Source: an uncultured Brachybacterium sp.
GTDB lineage: Bacteria; Actinomycetota; Actinomycetes; Actinomycetales; Dermabacteraceae
Assembly: GCF_947500705.1 (NCBI RefSeq)
Contig: NZ_CANMSY010000004.1
Span: 248,001-312,000, forward strand
Reading direction: 5' to 3'
DNA length: 64,000 nucleotides
Of this stretch, positions 15,895 to 25,240 are shown in pieces. The stretch's first letter is position 1; each line of letters opens with the position of its first letter. The notes under the pieces were generated by a model that had not been told where the DNA came from, ran no database searches, and worked only from the letters and a program-made list of their open reading frames with translations. Both the position numbers and the translations under genes were made by a program.

Positions 15895-17475
15895 TCAGAC
15901 GGTGCCGGTGGTGCCCGTGGTACCGGCGGCGGGTGCGGCCCCGGCCGCCCCCGCGCTGCGGTCACGGGCCTCGCCGCTGGCGAAGGATTCGAGCATGTCG
16001 TCGAACTCCTCCATCGCCTTCGCGGGCGGCTGCGGGGTGACCAGGCTGACCACCACGGCGAGCACCAGGCAGACCAGGAAGCCGGGAATGATCTCGTACA
16101 GGTGCTGTTCGCCGAACAGACCCCACGCAACATCGGGGGAGAACTGTCCCCAGACGAAGGCCACCGCGGCACCGGCGACCATGCCCGCTGCGGCACCGGC
16201 CGCGGTGAGGCGACGCCAGAACAGCGACAGGAGCACGATCGGCCCGAAGGCGGCGCCGAAGCCGGCCCAGGCGAAGGCCACCAGGCCGAGCACGGAGCTG
16301 CCCGGGTCCAGGGCCAGCAGCACCGCGATGATCGAGACCACCAGCACACCGATGCGGCCGCCCCACAGGGCACCCTTGGCACTGAGCCTGATGCCGATGC
16401 CGCCCATGAGGTCCTCGATGAGCGCCGAGCTGGAGACGATCAGCTGTGAGGAGATGGTGGACATGATCGCTGCGAGCACCGCAGCCAGCAGCACGCCGGC
16501 GATCAGCGGATGGAACAGCAGCTGCGAGAGGTCCAGGAACACCGACTCGCCGTTCTTGGTGTCTGTGAGGATCGCGTCCGCGTTCTGCTGGAAGTACGCC
16601 AGGCCGGCGAGTGCGGTGAACACGGCGCCGATCACGCAGATGATCATCCAGCTCATGCCCACGAACAGGCCGTACTTGGCATCCCGCGAGGAGCGCAGCG
16701 CCATGAAGCGCACGATGATGTGCGGCTGGCCGAAGTAGCCCAGGCCCCAGGCCAGTGCCGAGATGATGCCGATGGCGGTGCCGCCGGAGGTCATGGAGCC
16801 GAAGTCAGCGTTGACCTCGCGCACGGAGGCGAACATCTGCGCCGGTCCGCCGACCACGAACATCGCGGTGACCGGCACCAGGATCAGGGAGACCAGCATG
16901 ATCATGCCCTGGACCACATCCGTATAGCTGGCGCCGAGGAACCCGCCGAACAGGGTGTAGAGGATGGTGACGCCGCCGACCAGCAGCATGCCGGTGAGAT
17001 AGGGCCCGCCGAACATCGACTGGAAGAACACGCCGCCGGCGACCATGCCCGAGGAGACGTAGAAGGTGAAGAACACCAGGATGATCAGGCCCGCAGCAAT
17101 CCGCAGAACGTTGGTGCGGTCGTGAAGACGGTTGCCGAAGAAGCTCGGCACGGTGATCGAATTGCCGGCGATCTGCGTGTACTGCCGCAGCCGAGGGGCC
17201 ACGAAGAACCAGTTCAGACCGGCGCCGACGGTGAGGCCGACGGCGATCCACGCCTCGACCAGACCATTCATGTAGAGCGCACCCGGCAGGCCCATCAGCA
17301 GCCAGCCGGACATGTCGGAGGCGCCGGCGGACAGGGCGGCGACGAACGGATGCAGCTGGCGTCCGCCGAGCATGTAGTCCTCACCGCCCTTGGTCTTGCG
17401 GAAGGCGTACATGCCGATGCCGATCATCGCGAGGAAGTAGACCGCCAGGGCGACGAGTTTGAAGGCGAGATCCAT
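15895..17475 (-). CDS. putP: Sodium/proline symporter PutP
   Basis: A 526-residue sodium:solute symporter with 13 predicted helices that imports proline with Na+. Typical PutP segments are D-Y-M-L-G-G-R at the end of the first loop, S-A-G-A-S-D-M-S-G-W-L in helix 2, and G-Y-F-G-Q-P-H-I in the middle. The C-terminal tail is Ala/Gly/Thr-rich and ends T-G-T-V. GGAG lies eight bases before the ATG. It is a single gene: glpK ends 409 bases upstream on the same strand. Proline may serve as nutrient or osmolyte. Confidence 0.92.
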   Translation of the reverse strand: MDLAFKLVALAVYFLAMIGIGMYAFRKTKGGEDYMLGGRQLHPFVAALSAGASDMSGWLLMGLPGALYMNGLVEAWIAVGLTVGAGLNWFFVAPRLRQYTQIAGNSITVPSFFGNRLHDRTNVLRIAAGLIILVFFTFYVSSGMVAGGVFFQSMFGGPYLTGMLLVGGVTILYTLFGGFLGASYTDVVQGMIMLVSLILVPVTAMFVVGGPAQMFASVREVNADFGSMTSGGTAIGIISALAWGLGYFGQPHIIVRFMALRSSRDAKYGLFVGMSWMIICVIGAVFTALAGLAYFQQNADAILTDTKNGESVFLDLSQLLFHPLIAGVLLAAVLAAIMSTISSQLIVSSSALIEDLMGGIGIRLSAKGALWGGRIGVLVVSIIAVLLALDPGSSVLGLVAFAWAGFGAAFGPIVLLSLFWRRLTAAGAAAGMVAGAAVAFVWGQFSPDVAWGLFGEQHLYEIIPGFLVCLVLAVVVSLVTPQPPAKAMEEFDDMLESFASGEARDRSAGAAGAAPAAGTTGTTGTV

Positions 17476-17884
17476 GGGAGGACTCCGATCTCAGATGCGG
17501 GGAGGCGAGGAGGTGGGGACAGGGACGGGACGACTGCTCGGCGCGCCTGCTCAGCACCTCACGGCGCGGCAACGGAACGCCGCACGGCGTCTGGGTCGAT
17601 GGTGATCCCTCCGACCATACTCGCCGCGAACTGCCGAGGTGGGGGAATCGCAGTCATGCATCGACGACGGATCGTCGACGACCCTGCTGGTCACAGCACT
17701 GTGAAACGGGCCCTGCCCTCCGGCGTGGCGGAGCGTGATCCACCTCACCCGCCAGGGTCTCACACGAGCAGATTGCTACCGAAGGGTCACCCCCGCGCGT
17801 CGACCGTGTCCGACAGCCCTGCGCACGCGGCTCCCATCGGAAAGCACGTGCACAGGGCTGTGCAACTCCGCTGTGCTCAGCGGG
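17476..17884. promoter_or_regulatory. 409-bp gap between glpK end and putP start
   Basis: No convincing gene is present. For putP a possible -10 (TATGGT, minus strand, 17619-17614) has no good -35. Two small dyads occur: TCACAG-CA-CTGTGA at 17691-17704 and TGCACAG-GG-CTGTGCA at 17849-17864. The second lies just after the glpK stop and may help end that transcript. Roles are tentative. Confidence 0.35.
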
Positions 17885-19429
17885 TCAGCTGTACAGCGCC
17901 TCGGTGTCGTCGTCGACCCAGTCCAGGGTGCGCTCGACGGCCTTCTTCCACAGGCGCATGTACCGGTCGCGGGTCTCCTCATCCATCTGGGGCTCCCAGC
18001 GCTTGCCCTCGGACCAGTTGTCGATGACGTCCTGCTCACCGTCCCAGAAGCCCACCGCGATGCCGGCCGCGTAGGCCGCACCGAGTGCGGTGGTCTCGAT
18101 GACCTGCGGACGCACCACGGGCACGCCGAGGATGTCGGCCTGGAACTGCATCAGGGTCTCGTTCATGACCATGCCGCCGTCGACCTTGAGCTCGGTGAGC
18201 TCGACGCCGTCGGCCTCCGCGTCGGCGACCATCGCGTCCAGCACCTCGCGGGACTGGAAGGCGGTGGCCTCCAGGACGGCCCGGGCGATGTGGTGCTTGG
18301 TGTGGAAGCGGGTCATGCCGACCATCACGCCGCGGGCGTCGGAGCGCCAGTGCGGGGCGAACAGGCCCGAGAAGGCCGGGACGATGAACAGGCCGCCGTT
18401 GTCGTCGACCTCCTTGGCGAGATCCTCGATCTCCGGGGCGTCCTTGATCAGGCCCAGGTTGTCCCGCACCCACTGCACGAGCGAGCCCGTCACCGCGACC
18501 GAGCCCTCGAGGGCGTAGACCGCCTTGTTGTCACCGATCTTGTAGGCGACGGTGGTGAGCAGCCCGTTCTCGCTGCGCACCAGCTCCTCACCGGTGTTGA
18601 CCAGCATGAAGTTGCCGGTGCCGTAAGTGTTCTTGCCCATCCCGATCTCGAAGCAGGCCTGGCCGAAGGTCGCAGCCTGCTGATCACCGAGGATGCCCGC
18701 GATCGGGGTGTCGATGAGCAGGTCGTTCTTGCGACCCTTGCCGTACACCTCGGAGGACGACTTGATCTCCGGGAGCATGGACAGCGGGATGCCCATGTCC
18801 TTCGCGATGTCCTCGTTCCAGTCCAGGGTGTCGATGTTCATCAGCATCGTGCGCGAGGCGTTGGTGACGTCGGTGACGTGCACACCGCCGTTCGTGCCGC
18901 CGGTGAGGTTCCACAGCAGCCAGGAGTCGGTGTTGCCGAACAGCAGCTCGCCGGCCTCCGCCTTCTCGCGGGTGCCCTCGACGTTGTCGAGGATCCACTT
19001 CACCTTGGGGCCGGAGAAGTAGGTCGCCAGGGGCAGACCCACGCGCTCCTTGTACTTGTCGGCGCCCTCGTCGCCCGCGAGCTCGTTGCAGATATTCTGG
19101 GTGCGGGTGTCCTGCCAGACGATCGCGTTGTAGACCGGTTCGCCGGTGGCCTTGTCCCACACCACGGCGGTCTCGCGCTGGTTGGTGATGCCGACGGCGG
19201 CGAGCTGGTGACGGTTGATGTCGGCGCCCACGAGCGCCTGGCCGACGACGTCGCGGGTGTTCTTCCAGATCTCCTTGGGGTCGTGCTCGACCCAGCCGGA
19301 CTTCGGGAAGATCTGCTCGTGCTCCTTCTGGCCGCTGGAGACGATCTGGCCTGCGTGGTCGAAGATGATCGCTCGGGTCGAGGTGGTGCCCTGGTCGATC
19401 GACATGATGTACATGGTCTCGTCGTTCAT
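17885..19429 (-). CDS. glpK: Glycerol kinase
   Basis: A 514-residue FGGY kinase that phosphorylates glycerol to sn-glycerol 3-phosphate with ATP. The start [10 protein letters not shown] and the internal [13 protein letters not shown] and G-D-Q-Q-A-A segments are diagnostic for GlpK. Length is normal. AAGGAG lies seven bases before the ATG. glpF ends 86 bases upstream on the same strand, so glpF-glpK is a likely operon that imports and traps glycerol for GlpD. Confidence 0.96.
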   Translation of the reverse strand: MNDETMYIMSIDQGTTSTRAIIFDHAGQIVSSGQKEHEQIFPKSGWVEHDPKEIWKNTRDVVGQALVGADINRHQLAAVGITNQRETAVVWDKATGEPVYNAIVWQDTRTQNICNELAGDEGADKYKERVGLPLATYFSGPKVKWILDNVEGTREKAEAGELLFGNTDSWLLWNLTGGTNGGVHVTDVTNASRTMLMNIDTLDWNEDIAKDMGIPLSMLPEIKSSSEVYGKGRKNDLLIDTPIAGILGDQQAATFGQACFEIGMGKNTYGTGNFMLVNTGEELVRSENGLLTTVAYKIGDNKAVYALEGSVAVTGSLVQWVRDNLGLIKDAPEIEDLAKEVDDNGGLFIVPAFSGLFAPHWRSDARGVMVGMTRFHTKHHIARAVLEATAFQSREVLDAMVADAEADGVELTELKVDGGMVMNETLMQFQADILGVPVVRPQVIETTALGAAYAAGIAVGFWDGEQDVIDNWSEGKRWEPQMDEETRDRYMRLWKKAVERTLDWVDDDTEALYS

Positions 19430-19515
19430 CGGAACTCCTTCGTCGTGGATGAGAGGTCGTGAGGTCGCAGCGCCACGGTTCAGCGCAAGGCTGCTGATTC
19501 GATCAGAGGTGCTGA

Positions 19516-20247
19516 TCAGAAGTAGAGGATCGAGGCGAAGCCCGCGAGGGCACCGCCGAGCATGGGGCCGACGATCGGCACCCACGAGTATCCCCAGTCG
19601 TTGCCGCCCTTGTGCTTGATCGGGAGAATCGCATGCGCGAGGCGGGGCCCGAGGTCTCGGGCGGGGTTGATGGCGTAGCCCGTCGGCCCACCGAGGGAGG
19701 CACCGATCGCGAGCACCAGCAGGGCGACCGCGAGGGGGCCGAGCTCATGCGGGGTGTTGCCGAACATGATGATCACGAACACCAGCACGAAGGTCGCGAT
19801 GATCTCGGTGACCAGGTTCCAGCCCTTGGAGCGGATCTCCGGGCCGGTGGAGAAGGTGCCGAGGATGGTGCCGGCGTCCGTCTCCTGGTCGTAGTGGTTC
19901 TTGTAGGCCATCCAGGCGAGGATCGCGCCGAGGAAGGCACCGATCAGCTCGGCCACGAAGTAGGTGAGCGTGGTGCCGACCGTGATCGGGATGCCCGGCG
20001 CGTACTCGGCCGCGCCGCTCGAGGCGAGGCCGATGGTCACTGCGGGGTTCAGGTGCGCACCGGTCTTGAAGGCGACCCACACACCGGCGAAGACCGCGAG
20101 GCCCCAACCGAAGTTGATCATCAGCCAGCCACCGCCGTTGCCCTTGGTCCTGCCCAGGATGGCGTTGGCGACCACGCCGCCGCCCAGCAGCGTGAGCATC
20201 GCGGTGCCCGCGATCTCCGAGGCCAGGATGGTTCCGAGTGTTTCCAT
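19516..20247 (-). CDS. glpF: Glycerol facilitator (aquaglyceroporin)
   Basis: A 243-residue MIP-family channel with six helices. Both pore motifs are intact: H-L-N-P-A-V-T in the first half and [11 protein letters not shown] in the second. The Asp after the second NPAR marks glycerol-conducting rather than water-only channels. AAGGAG precedes the ATG. It lies upstream of glpK in the same direction, and glpD is further upstream. It lets glycerol enter by diffusion for phosphorylation by GlpK. Confidence 0.95.
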   Translation of the reverse strand: METLGTILASEIAGTAMLTLLGGGVVANAILGRTKGNGGGWLMINFGWGLAVFAGVWVAFKTGAHLNPAVTIGLASSGAAEYAPGIPITVGTTLTYFVAELIGAFLGAILAWMAYKNHYDQETDAGTILGTFSTGPEIRSKGWNLVTEIIATFVLVFVIIMFGNTPHELGPLAVALLVLAIGASLGGPTGYAINPARDLGPRLAHAILPIKHKGGNDWGYSWVPIVGPMLGGALAGFASILYF

Positions 20248-20263
20248 GGGTGGTTCTCCTTAG

Positions 20264-20285
20264 CGATCCGCGTCGATGCGGATCG
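20264..20285. promoter_or_regulatory. Inverted repeat just upstream of the glpF ribosome site
   Basis: CGATCCGC and GCGGATCG are exact arms around six bases, about 17 bases before the glpF start. It could be the base of a leader hairpin or a regulator site. The rest of the 254-base glpD-glpF gap shows no clear promoter. Confidence 0.35.
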
Positions 20286-20501
20286 GGATACGGCTGATCG
20301 AGGGCCTGCCCCGGCATGCTGCGGCGTCGGTGGGCGCAGCATGGTGCACGGGAGACGCCGGCCCGGCCGCTCGTCGTGGAGCGGGGGCCCGACAGGCGGA
20401 GCTCGATCAACCGGTCGCAGGGCTCGCGGGGAGCCCTGCCGGGACGCACACTCTGCGCGCCCCACGCAATACCCGGATCTCGTCTCCGGGCACCGGATCG
20501 G

Positions 20502-22244
20502 TCAGTGTCGGGACGGCACCTCCGGGACGTCGGCGAGGCGGGCCGCTGCCTCGTCATCGCTGGTGGTGCGTTCACCGTCCAGGCGGGCCGCGATGAAGTC
20601 CCGGTAGGTCTCGACCTCGCGGGCGCGTTCGGCCTGGTCCCAGCCCAGCTCGGGGCCGACGAGAGCGGCGACCTCGTCGGCCGCATCGACGCCGCGGTCG
20701 CGGGTCTCATAGTCCAGGCGGGTGCGGCGCTGGAGGATATCGGCCAGGTGGCGGGCGCCCTCGGCACGCACGGCGTACAGGATCTCGGCCCGCAGGTAGC
20801 GCGGGGCGTGCTCGAGTGGCGTCCCGAGTGCGGGATCCTCATCGATCAGGGCGAGCACATCGGTCAGGAGGGCGCCGTAGCGGAACAGCAGCCGGTCCAC
20901 CCTGATCTCGTCGAGGCCGTAGCGTCGGCCGATCTCCTGCTTGTCGCGCACGAGCGCCTCATAGCCCTGGGCGCCGACGACGGGGATCGAGCGGGTCAGG
21001 CTGGGGCGGCCCGGCTGGGAGTCCTTGATCGCGAAGTCGACGACGTCCTCGGCCATCACCCGGTAGGTGGTGTACTTGCCGCCGGCGATCGCGGTCAGGC
21101 CGGGCTCGACCTCCATCACGGTGTGCTCGCGGGACACCTTCGTCGAGCCGGAGCCGGAGTTCTTCTTCACCGGCTGCAGCAGCGGGCGCAGGCCGGAGTA
21201 GACGCCGATGACGTCCTCGCGGCCGAGGTCCTCCGCGAGCACGGCGTTGGCGTGCTCGAGCACGTACTCGATGTCGTCGCTGGTCGCGCCCACGTCACGC
21301 GGATCCTGGGTCCACGGGGTGTCGGTGGTGCCGATGACCCAGTACTCGTCCCACGGGATGATGAAAAGGACCGACTTCTCGGTCTGGGTGATGATGCCGG
21401 TGTCCGGCACGGCGGAGATCCGCTCGCGGTCCACGACGATGTGGATGCCCTTGGAGGCGAGCACCTCGAGTCCGGCATCGGCCCCGGCGAGCTCCTGCTG
21501 CTCCTGGGTCCAGACGCCGCCGGCGAGGATGGTCTCCCGGGCGTGGACGTCGAACTCCTCGCCGGTCTCCTCGTCGCGCATCCGGGCACCGATCACGCGG
21601 GTGCCCTCGTTGAGGTAGCCCACGACGGTGGTGTAGTTGGCGACCGTGGCGTCATGCTGCGCGGCGGAGCGCACCAGCATCAGCACGAAGCGGGCGTCGT
21701 CCATCTGCGCGTCGTAGTACTCCAGGGCGCCCACGGCCTTCTCGCCGTCCAGCCCCGGGAAGACCTCGAGCATCTTGTCGTGCAGCAGATGCCGGTGGAA
21801 GGGGACTGCGCGCTTGTGGCCGATCGACTGCATCGCGTCGTAGAGCATCACGCCGGAGCCGATGAAGGCGCGGTCCACGACCTTCTTGAAGAAGGGGAAG
21901 ACGAACTTGATCGGCTTCACGAGGTGGGGCGCGGTGTGCTGGATCAGCAGGTCACGCTCACGCAGCGCTTCGGCGACCAGCTTGAAGTCGAGCATCTGCA
22001 GGTAGCGGAGGCCGCCGTGCATGAGCTTGGAGGAGCGGGAGGAGGTGCCGCTGGCCCAGTCATGGGACTCCACCAGGCCGACGGAGAGACCACGCGTGGC
22101 GGCGTCGAAGGCCGCACCGGCGCCGTTGACCCCGCCGCCGATGACGAGCACGTCCAGCGGGTTCTGCGGGGTCGCGGCGCGAAGGCGCGAGAGGTGCTCC
22201 GCCCGGTTCCCCGGGGTGAGTTCAGACCGATGCTGATCGGACAC
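20502..22244 (-). CDS. glpD: Aerobic glycerol-3-phosphate dehydrogenase
   Basis: A 580-residue FAD enzyme that oxidises glycerol 3-phosphate to dihydroxyacetone phosphate at the membrane and passes electrons to quinone. The FAD-binding V-I-G-G-G-V-N-G-A-G lies near residues 30-40, followed by the GlpD-typical S-S-R-S-S-K-L-M-H-G-G-L-R-Y-L. A GTG at 22244 is chosen because AAAGGAGC lies six bases upstream. Length suits the family. Divergent from the SorC regulator across a TGCA dyad and followed by glpF and glpK, it completes the glycerol pathway. Confidence 0.94.
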   Translation of the reverse strand: MSDQHRSELTPGNRAEHLSRLRAATPQNPLDVLVIGGGVNGAGAAFDAATRGLSVGLVESHDWASGTSSRSSKLMHGGLRYLQMLDFKLVAEALRERDLLIQHTAPHLVKPIKFVFPFFKKVVDRAFIGSGVMLYDAMQSIGHKRAVPFHRHLLHDKMLEVFPGLDGEKAVGALEYYDAQMDDARFVLMLVRSAAQHDATVANYTTVVGYLNEGTRVIGARMRDEETGEEFDVHARETILAGGVWTQEQQELAGADAGLEVLASKGIHIVVDRERISAVPDTGIITQTEKSVLFIIPWDEYWVIGTTDTPWTQDPRDVGATSDDIEYVLEHANAVLAEDLGREDVIGVYSGLRPLLQPVKKNSGSGSTKVSREHTVMEVEPGLTAIAGGKYTTYRVMAEDVVDFAIKDSQPGRPSLTRSIPVVGAQGYEALVRDKQEIGRRYGLDEIRVDRLLFRYGALLTDVLALIDEDPALGTPLEHAPRYLRAEILYAVRAEGARHLADILQRRTRLDYETRDRGVDAADEVAALVGPELGWDQAERAREVETYRDFIAARLDGERTTSDDEAAARLADVPEVPSRH

Positions 22245-22320
22245 GTGGATGCTCCTTTGCCGTGACGTCTCGGGTGCCGCAGCCCGCGGAACGCCCGTGA
22301 CCGCCATCGTGACGCTTCCG

Positions 22321-22355
22321 TGCAGTTCGATGCAAGGCCGATGCACGAACGTGCA
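22321..22355. promoter_or_regulatory. Candidate operator between glpD and its SorC regulator
   Basis: Four TGCA words at 22321, 22331, 22342 and 22352 form two half-sites, TGCAGTTCGATGCA and TGCACGAACGTGCA. They are imperfect reverse complements of each other around a seven-base centre. The element lies in the 122-base divergent gap, ending 11 bases before the regulator's ATG. It is a good candidate binding site for that SorC protein. Confidence 0.55.
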
Positions 22356-22366
22356 ACACTGAGGGC

Positions 22367-23326
22367 ATGATTCCCGACGGTCGCCTGGACGCCGCCTTCG
22401 CCGCTGCACGGATGTACTACGGCGAGAGCCAGACGATGGACGCGATCGCGAGCTCGCTGTCCGTCTCACGCTCCACCGTCTCGCGGATGCTGCGCGACGC
22501 CAGGGAGGCCGGGCTGGTGCAGATCTCGCTGCGCCCGCCGGAGGCGCATCGGGTGGAGGAGCTCGGTCGGCGCGTCTCCCGGCAGTACGGGGTCCAGGCC
22601 CATGTGGTGCCGATGGAGACCGGCGAGGACGAGCGCGAGCGCCTGCACACGGTCGTCGAGACCGGCGCGGCTCTGCTCGACGAGATGCTCGAGCCCGGCA
22701 CGACCCTCGGCGTCGCCTGGGGCACCACCATGGCGGCTCTGCTCAGCAAGGTCCGGACGAGGCCGGTGCCGGGCCTGCGGATCGTGCAGCTCAACGGCGC
22801 GATCAACGTGGAGGGCTCGGGGCTGACCTACATCACCACCGTGCTCGCCCGCGCGGCGACCCGCTGGGATGCGACCGTGCACCAGTTCCCGGTGCCCGCC
22901 TTCTTCGACTATCCCGCGACCCGCGAGGCGATGTGGCGTGAGCGCTCCGTGCAGCGGGTGCTGGACGTGCAGCGGCAGGCGACGGTCGCCGTGTTCAGCG
23001 TCGGTGCGTTCGATGCCGAAGTGCCCAGCCACGTCTACACCCACAACTACCTCACCGAGGAGGACCTCCACTCGCTGCGCGCCGACGGCGCCGTCGGCGA
23101 TGTGTGCACGGTCTTCCTGCGCGCCGACGGCAGTTACCGCGACATCTCGATGAACGCCCGCGGCTCCGGCACCCCACCGGATCAGCTCACCCGGATCCCG
23201 CGCCGCCTGCTCGTGGCCGCCGGCTCCCGCAAGGCGCTCCCCCTGCGTGCGGCGCTGCGAGCCGGCGTCGCGACCGACGTGGTCGTCGATGAGGTCACCG
23301 CAGCCCACCTGCTCGCCCTGCGCTGA
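22367..23326 (+). CDS. SorC-family regulator, probable glycerol-regulon repressor
   Basis: A 319-residue SorC/DeoR-type regulator. The N-terminal HTH spans about residues 22-50 (M-D-A-I-A-S-S-L-S-V-S-R-S-T-V-S-R-M-L). The effector domain has G-V-A-W-G-T-T and R-I-V-Q-L-N-G motifs typical of sugar-phosphate-binding SorC proteins. It is divergent from glpD with a dyad between them, so control by glycerol 3-phosphate or dihydroxyacetone phosphate is likely. It is distinct from the other SorC gene at 8200. No good ribosome site precedes the ATG, and an AACACT six bases upstream would allow a leaderless start. Confidence 0.83.
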   Translation: MIPDGRLDAAFAAARMYYGESQTMDAIASSLSVSRSTVSRMLRDAREAGLVQISLRPPEAHRVEELGRRVSRQYGVQAHVVPMETGEDERERLHTVVETGAALLDEMLEPGTTLGVAWGTTMAALLSKVRTRPVPGLRIVQLNGAINVEGSGLTYITTVLARAATRWDATVHQFPVPAFFDYPATREAMWRERSVQRVLDVQRQATVAVFSVGAFDAEVPSHVYTHNYLTEEDLHSLRADGAVGDVCTVFLRADGSYRDISMNARGSGTPPDQLTRIPRRLLVAAGSRKALPLRAALRAGVATDVVVDEVTAAHLLALR

Positions 23327-23386
23327 GCGGGGCCGGCCCCGGGCGCTGGTGAGCTCCCCGGCGCGGGCCGGTTCCCGAGCGCGTGC

Positions 23387-23899
23387 TCAGCCGCGATCGG
23401 CGGACGGCGCCGCGAGCACCCGGAAGCGCTCGCACACCACCGGCATGTCCGGGGCGAAGCCGCGCGGGGAGTGCTCCGTCCAGAACTTCTCATGGATCCG
23501 GCGCCAGGCCGCGAGAGTCCGGTCGTCCTCCCCCTCATCGCGGGCGTGCTCCGCAGTGACCTGGTCGAAGGGCACGATGTCGATCACGGTCACCTCGAGC
23601 ACGGCGCGGGGCCGGCCTTCGCCATCGAGGATGATCGACAGGTCGCCGACCGCCGGCAGCGGCTCGTCCTCGTCCTCGTAGTCCCACACCGAGGAGGCCG
23701 TGGCGACTTTCGTTCCTGCGAGCACCAGGGCGAGCAGCCCGTCGGCGTGCTCGGGGGTGGCGCCGAAGGCCCAGGCCTCCGGGGGCTCCGCGGGAAGCGC
23801 AGGATGGTCGGTGCGGACCAGGGCCCAGAAATCGGCGAGTGCGGCGGCGTCTGCGGGCGCTGCCGTGCCCGCGGGCGCTGTGGGGTCAGGTGTGTTCAC
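23387..23899 (-). CDS. ASCH-domain protein
   Basis: A 170-residue protein whose core (residues 40-150) has the ASCH layout. It shows A-F-G-A-T-P near the start, a G-T-K-x-A-T-A-S basic turn, a P-x-V-G-D-L-S strand, and the E-G-E-D-D-R-T-L and H-E-x-F-W segments. ASCH domains resemble PUA RNA-binding folds, and some act on modified nucleosides or RNA. The first 25 residues are Ala/Pro-rich. The start is a GTG with no strong ribosome site, so it could be further in. It is convergent with the glp regulator, across a GC-rich 60-base gap with hairpin potential, and divergent from the AbiE-like cassette. Confidence 0.75.
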   Translation of the reverse strand: MNTPDPTAPAGTAAPADAAALADFWALVRTDHPALPAEPPEAWAFGATPEHADGLLALVLAGTKVATASSVWDYEDEDEPLPAVGDLSIILDGEGRPRAVLEVTVIDIVPFDQVTAEHARDEGEDDRTLAAWRRIHEKFWTEHSPRGFAPDMPVVCERFRVLAAPSADRG

Positions 23900-24072
23900 G
23901 CCAGGACACTACTGCTGACCCCGGATACCGCCCCAGCGATTTCCCTGCCCGGTCCAGGCAGGGGATCTCCTGAGGAAGACGTGCACACAGGATGACCGAA
24001 GGAACATACCGCGCCAGCCCCATCGCGCGCCCGGAACGGCGGCAGTCGGCTGTCAGCGGGGAGCGGGATTTT

Positions 24073-24100
24073 CCCGAACGTCTCTGCTATGCTGTTCGGG
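24073..24100. promoter_or_regulatory. Operator-like dyad over the AbiE-like cassette promoter
   Basis: CCCGAAC and GTTCGGG flank 14 bases that contain an extended -10 (TGCTATGCT, box 24088-24093, plus strand). The dyad therefore covers the probable promoter of the two-gene cassette that starts 57 bases downstream. AbiEi antitoxins are known to repress their own promoter through inverted repeats, so autoregulation is a reasonable inference. The rest of the 258-base gap after the ASCH gene holds nothing clear. Confidence 0.55.
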
Positions 24101-24157
24101 TAACCCAAGCATTCCGCTGGCGGCGGGATCATGTAAATACCTGAACGGGGGTCGGGG

Positions 24158-25240
24158 ATGGCAATGAGTGATGCTCCCACCAGTGACGACGTCGCGCGCC
24201 TCGTCGTCTCCTCGGTGAGCGAGCGACTGCCCCAAGAGTGGAAAGTGGTCGAGTCCGCCGTCTCGGACCGAGGGGCACGCCGCCCTGACGTGGCGGTAGC
24301 CCTCGATGCGCCGGACGGACGCTCCGCGCGTCTGATCATTGACGTCAGGCAGGTGCTGGAACGGCGAGCCGTCGGTCGGGCGGCCGAGCAGCTGCGAAGC
24401 CTGGTGACCCGGCCAACCGATATTCCTGTCGTTGCGGCTCGCTATCTGTCCGCCTCCGTGCGCGAGGCACTCATTGGAGAAGGCTTGTCGTATGCCGACG
24501 CCACGGGCAATCTGCGGATCGTGATCAACACGCCCGCCGTGTTCATCTCCTCGCAGGGCCAGGATCGGGATCCATGGCGCAAGGGCCGGCCCCGAGGAAC
24601 GCTCAAAGGTGAGCCGGCGGCCCGGATCGCACGCGCGCTGCTGGACTACCGCCGCGACTGGACCGTGCGCGAGCTCATGACCTCCTCCGGTTCCTCCAGC
24701 GGTGCCGCATATCGGGTACTGGAGTACTTGGAGCGCGAGGATCTGGTCGTCAAGGAGAATAAACGTTACCGGGTGACCGACTGGGAACGTCTGCTGCGCA
24801 CGTGGAGCGCCGACGCTGCCTTCCAGACCACGAATCGGGTGATGACCTACATCGAGCCTCGCGGCGTCGACAATTTTCTCGCGAAGGTCGCTGCCGGCCC
24901 GAAGTTCCCCATCGCCGTGACAGGTTCAATAGCAGCGAAGGAATGGGCGACGTACGCACCCGCCAAGGCCGTTTACGTCTACGTCTCATCGATCCTGGAG
25001 GCCGGCGAACAGTGGGGCCTCCGCCCCAACACAGCCGCGCCAAATGTCATCTTGCTGGAGCCTAGGACTGTTGGTGACGTGCCTTTTCGGAACACCGCTG
25101 TCACTGCAGAAGGCTACCCGGTGGCCGCGCCCGCGCAGGTGGCGGCCGACCTGCTGAATGGCCCTGGTCGCGAACCCGCAGAAGGCGAGTACCTGATCGA
25201 ATGGATGAAGGCCAATGAGGAGCGCTGGCGTCGTGCCTGA
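24158..25240 (+). CDS. AbiEi-like winged-helix antitoxin/regulator candidate
   Basis: A 360-residue protein in three parts. The N-terminal 140 residues have a restriction-endonuclease-like rhythm (P-D-V-A-V-A and L-I-I-D-V-R strands), ending in S-Y-A-D-A-T-G-N. A central winged helix (about 148-215) reads I-A-R-A-L-L-D-Y then V-R-E-L-M then R-V-L-E-Y-L-E-R-E. The C-terminal part contains V-T-G-S-I-A-A-K-E-W. This architecture resembles regulators of the AbiEi type that accompany nucleotidyltransferase toxins. It overlaps the next gene by a few bases. Codon use is visibly less GC-rich than the neighbours, which suggests acquisition. Function is inferred from domain order and pairing only. Confidence 0.55.
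   Translation: MAMSDAPTSDDVARLVVSSVSERLPQEWKVVESAVSDRGARRPDVAVALDAPDGRSARLIIDVRQVLERRAVGRAAEQLRSLVTRPTDIPVVAARYLSASVREALIGEGLSYADATGNLRIVINTPAVFISSQGQDRDPWRKGRPRGTLKGEPAARIARALLDYRRDWTVRELMTSSGSSSGAAYRVLEYLEREDLVVKENKRYRVTDWERLLRTWSADAAFQTTNRVMTYIEPRGVDNFLAKVAAGPKFPIAVTGSIAAKEWATYAPAKAVYVYVSSILEAGEQWGLRPNTAAPNVILLEPRTVGDVPFRNTAVTAEGYPVAAPAQVAADLLNGPGREPAEGEYLIEWMKANEERWRRA

Noticed and set aside
17691-17704. CRP-like dyad TCACAG-CA-CTGTGA upstream of putP
   Set aside because: The half-site spacing is two bases instead of the six expected for a TGTGA-N6-TCACA site, and it is far from the putP start.
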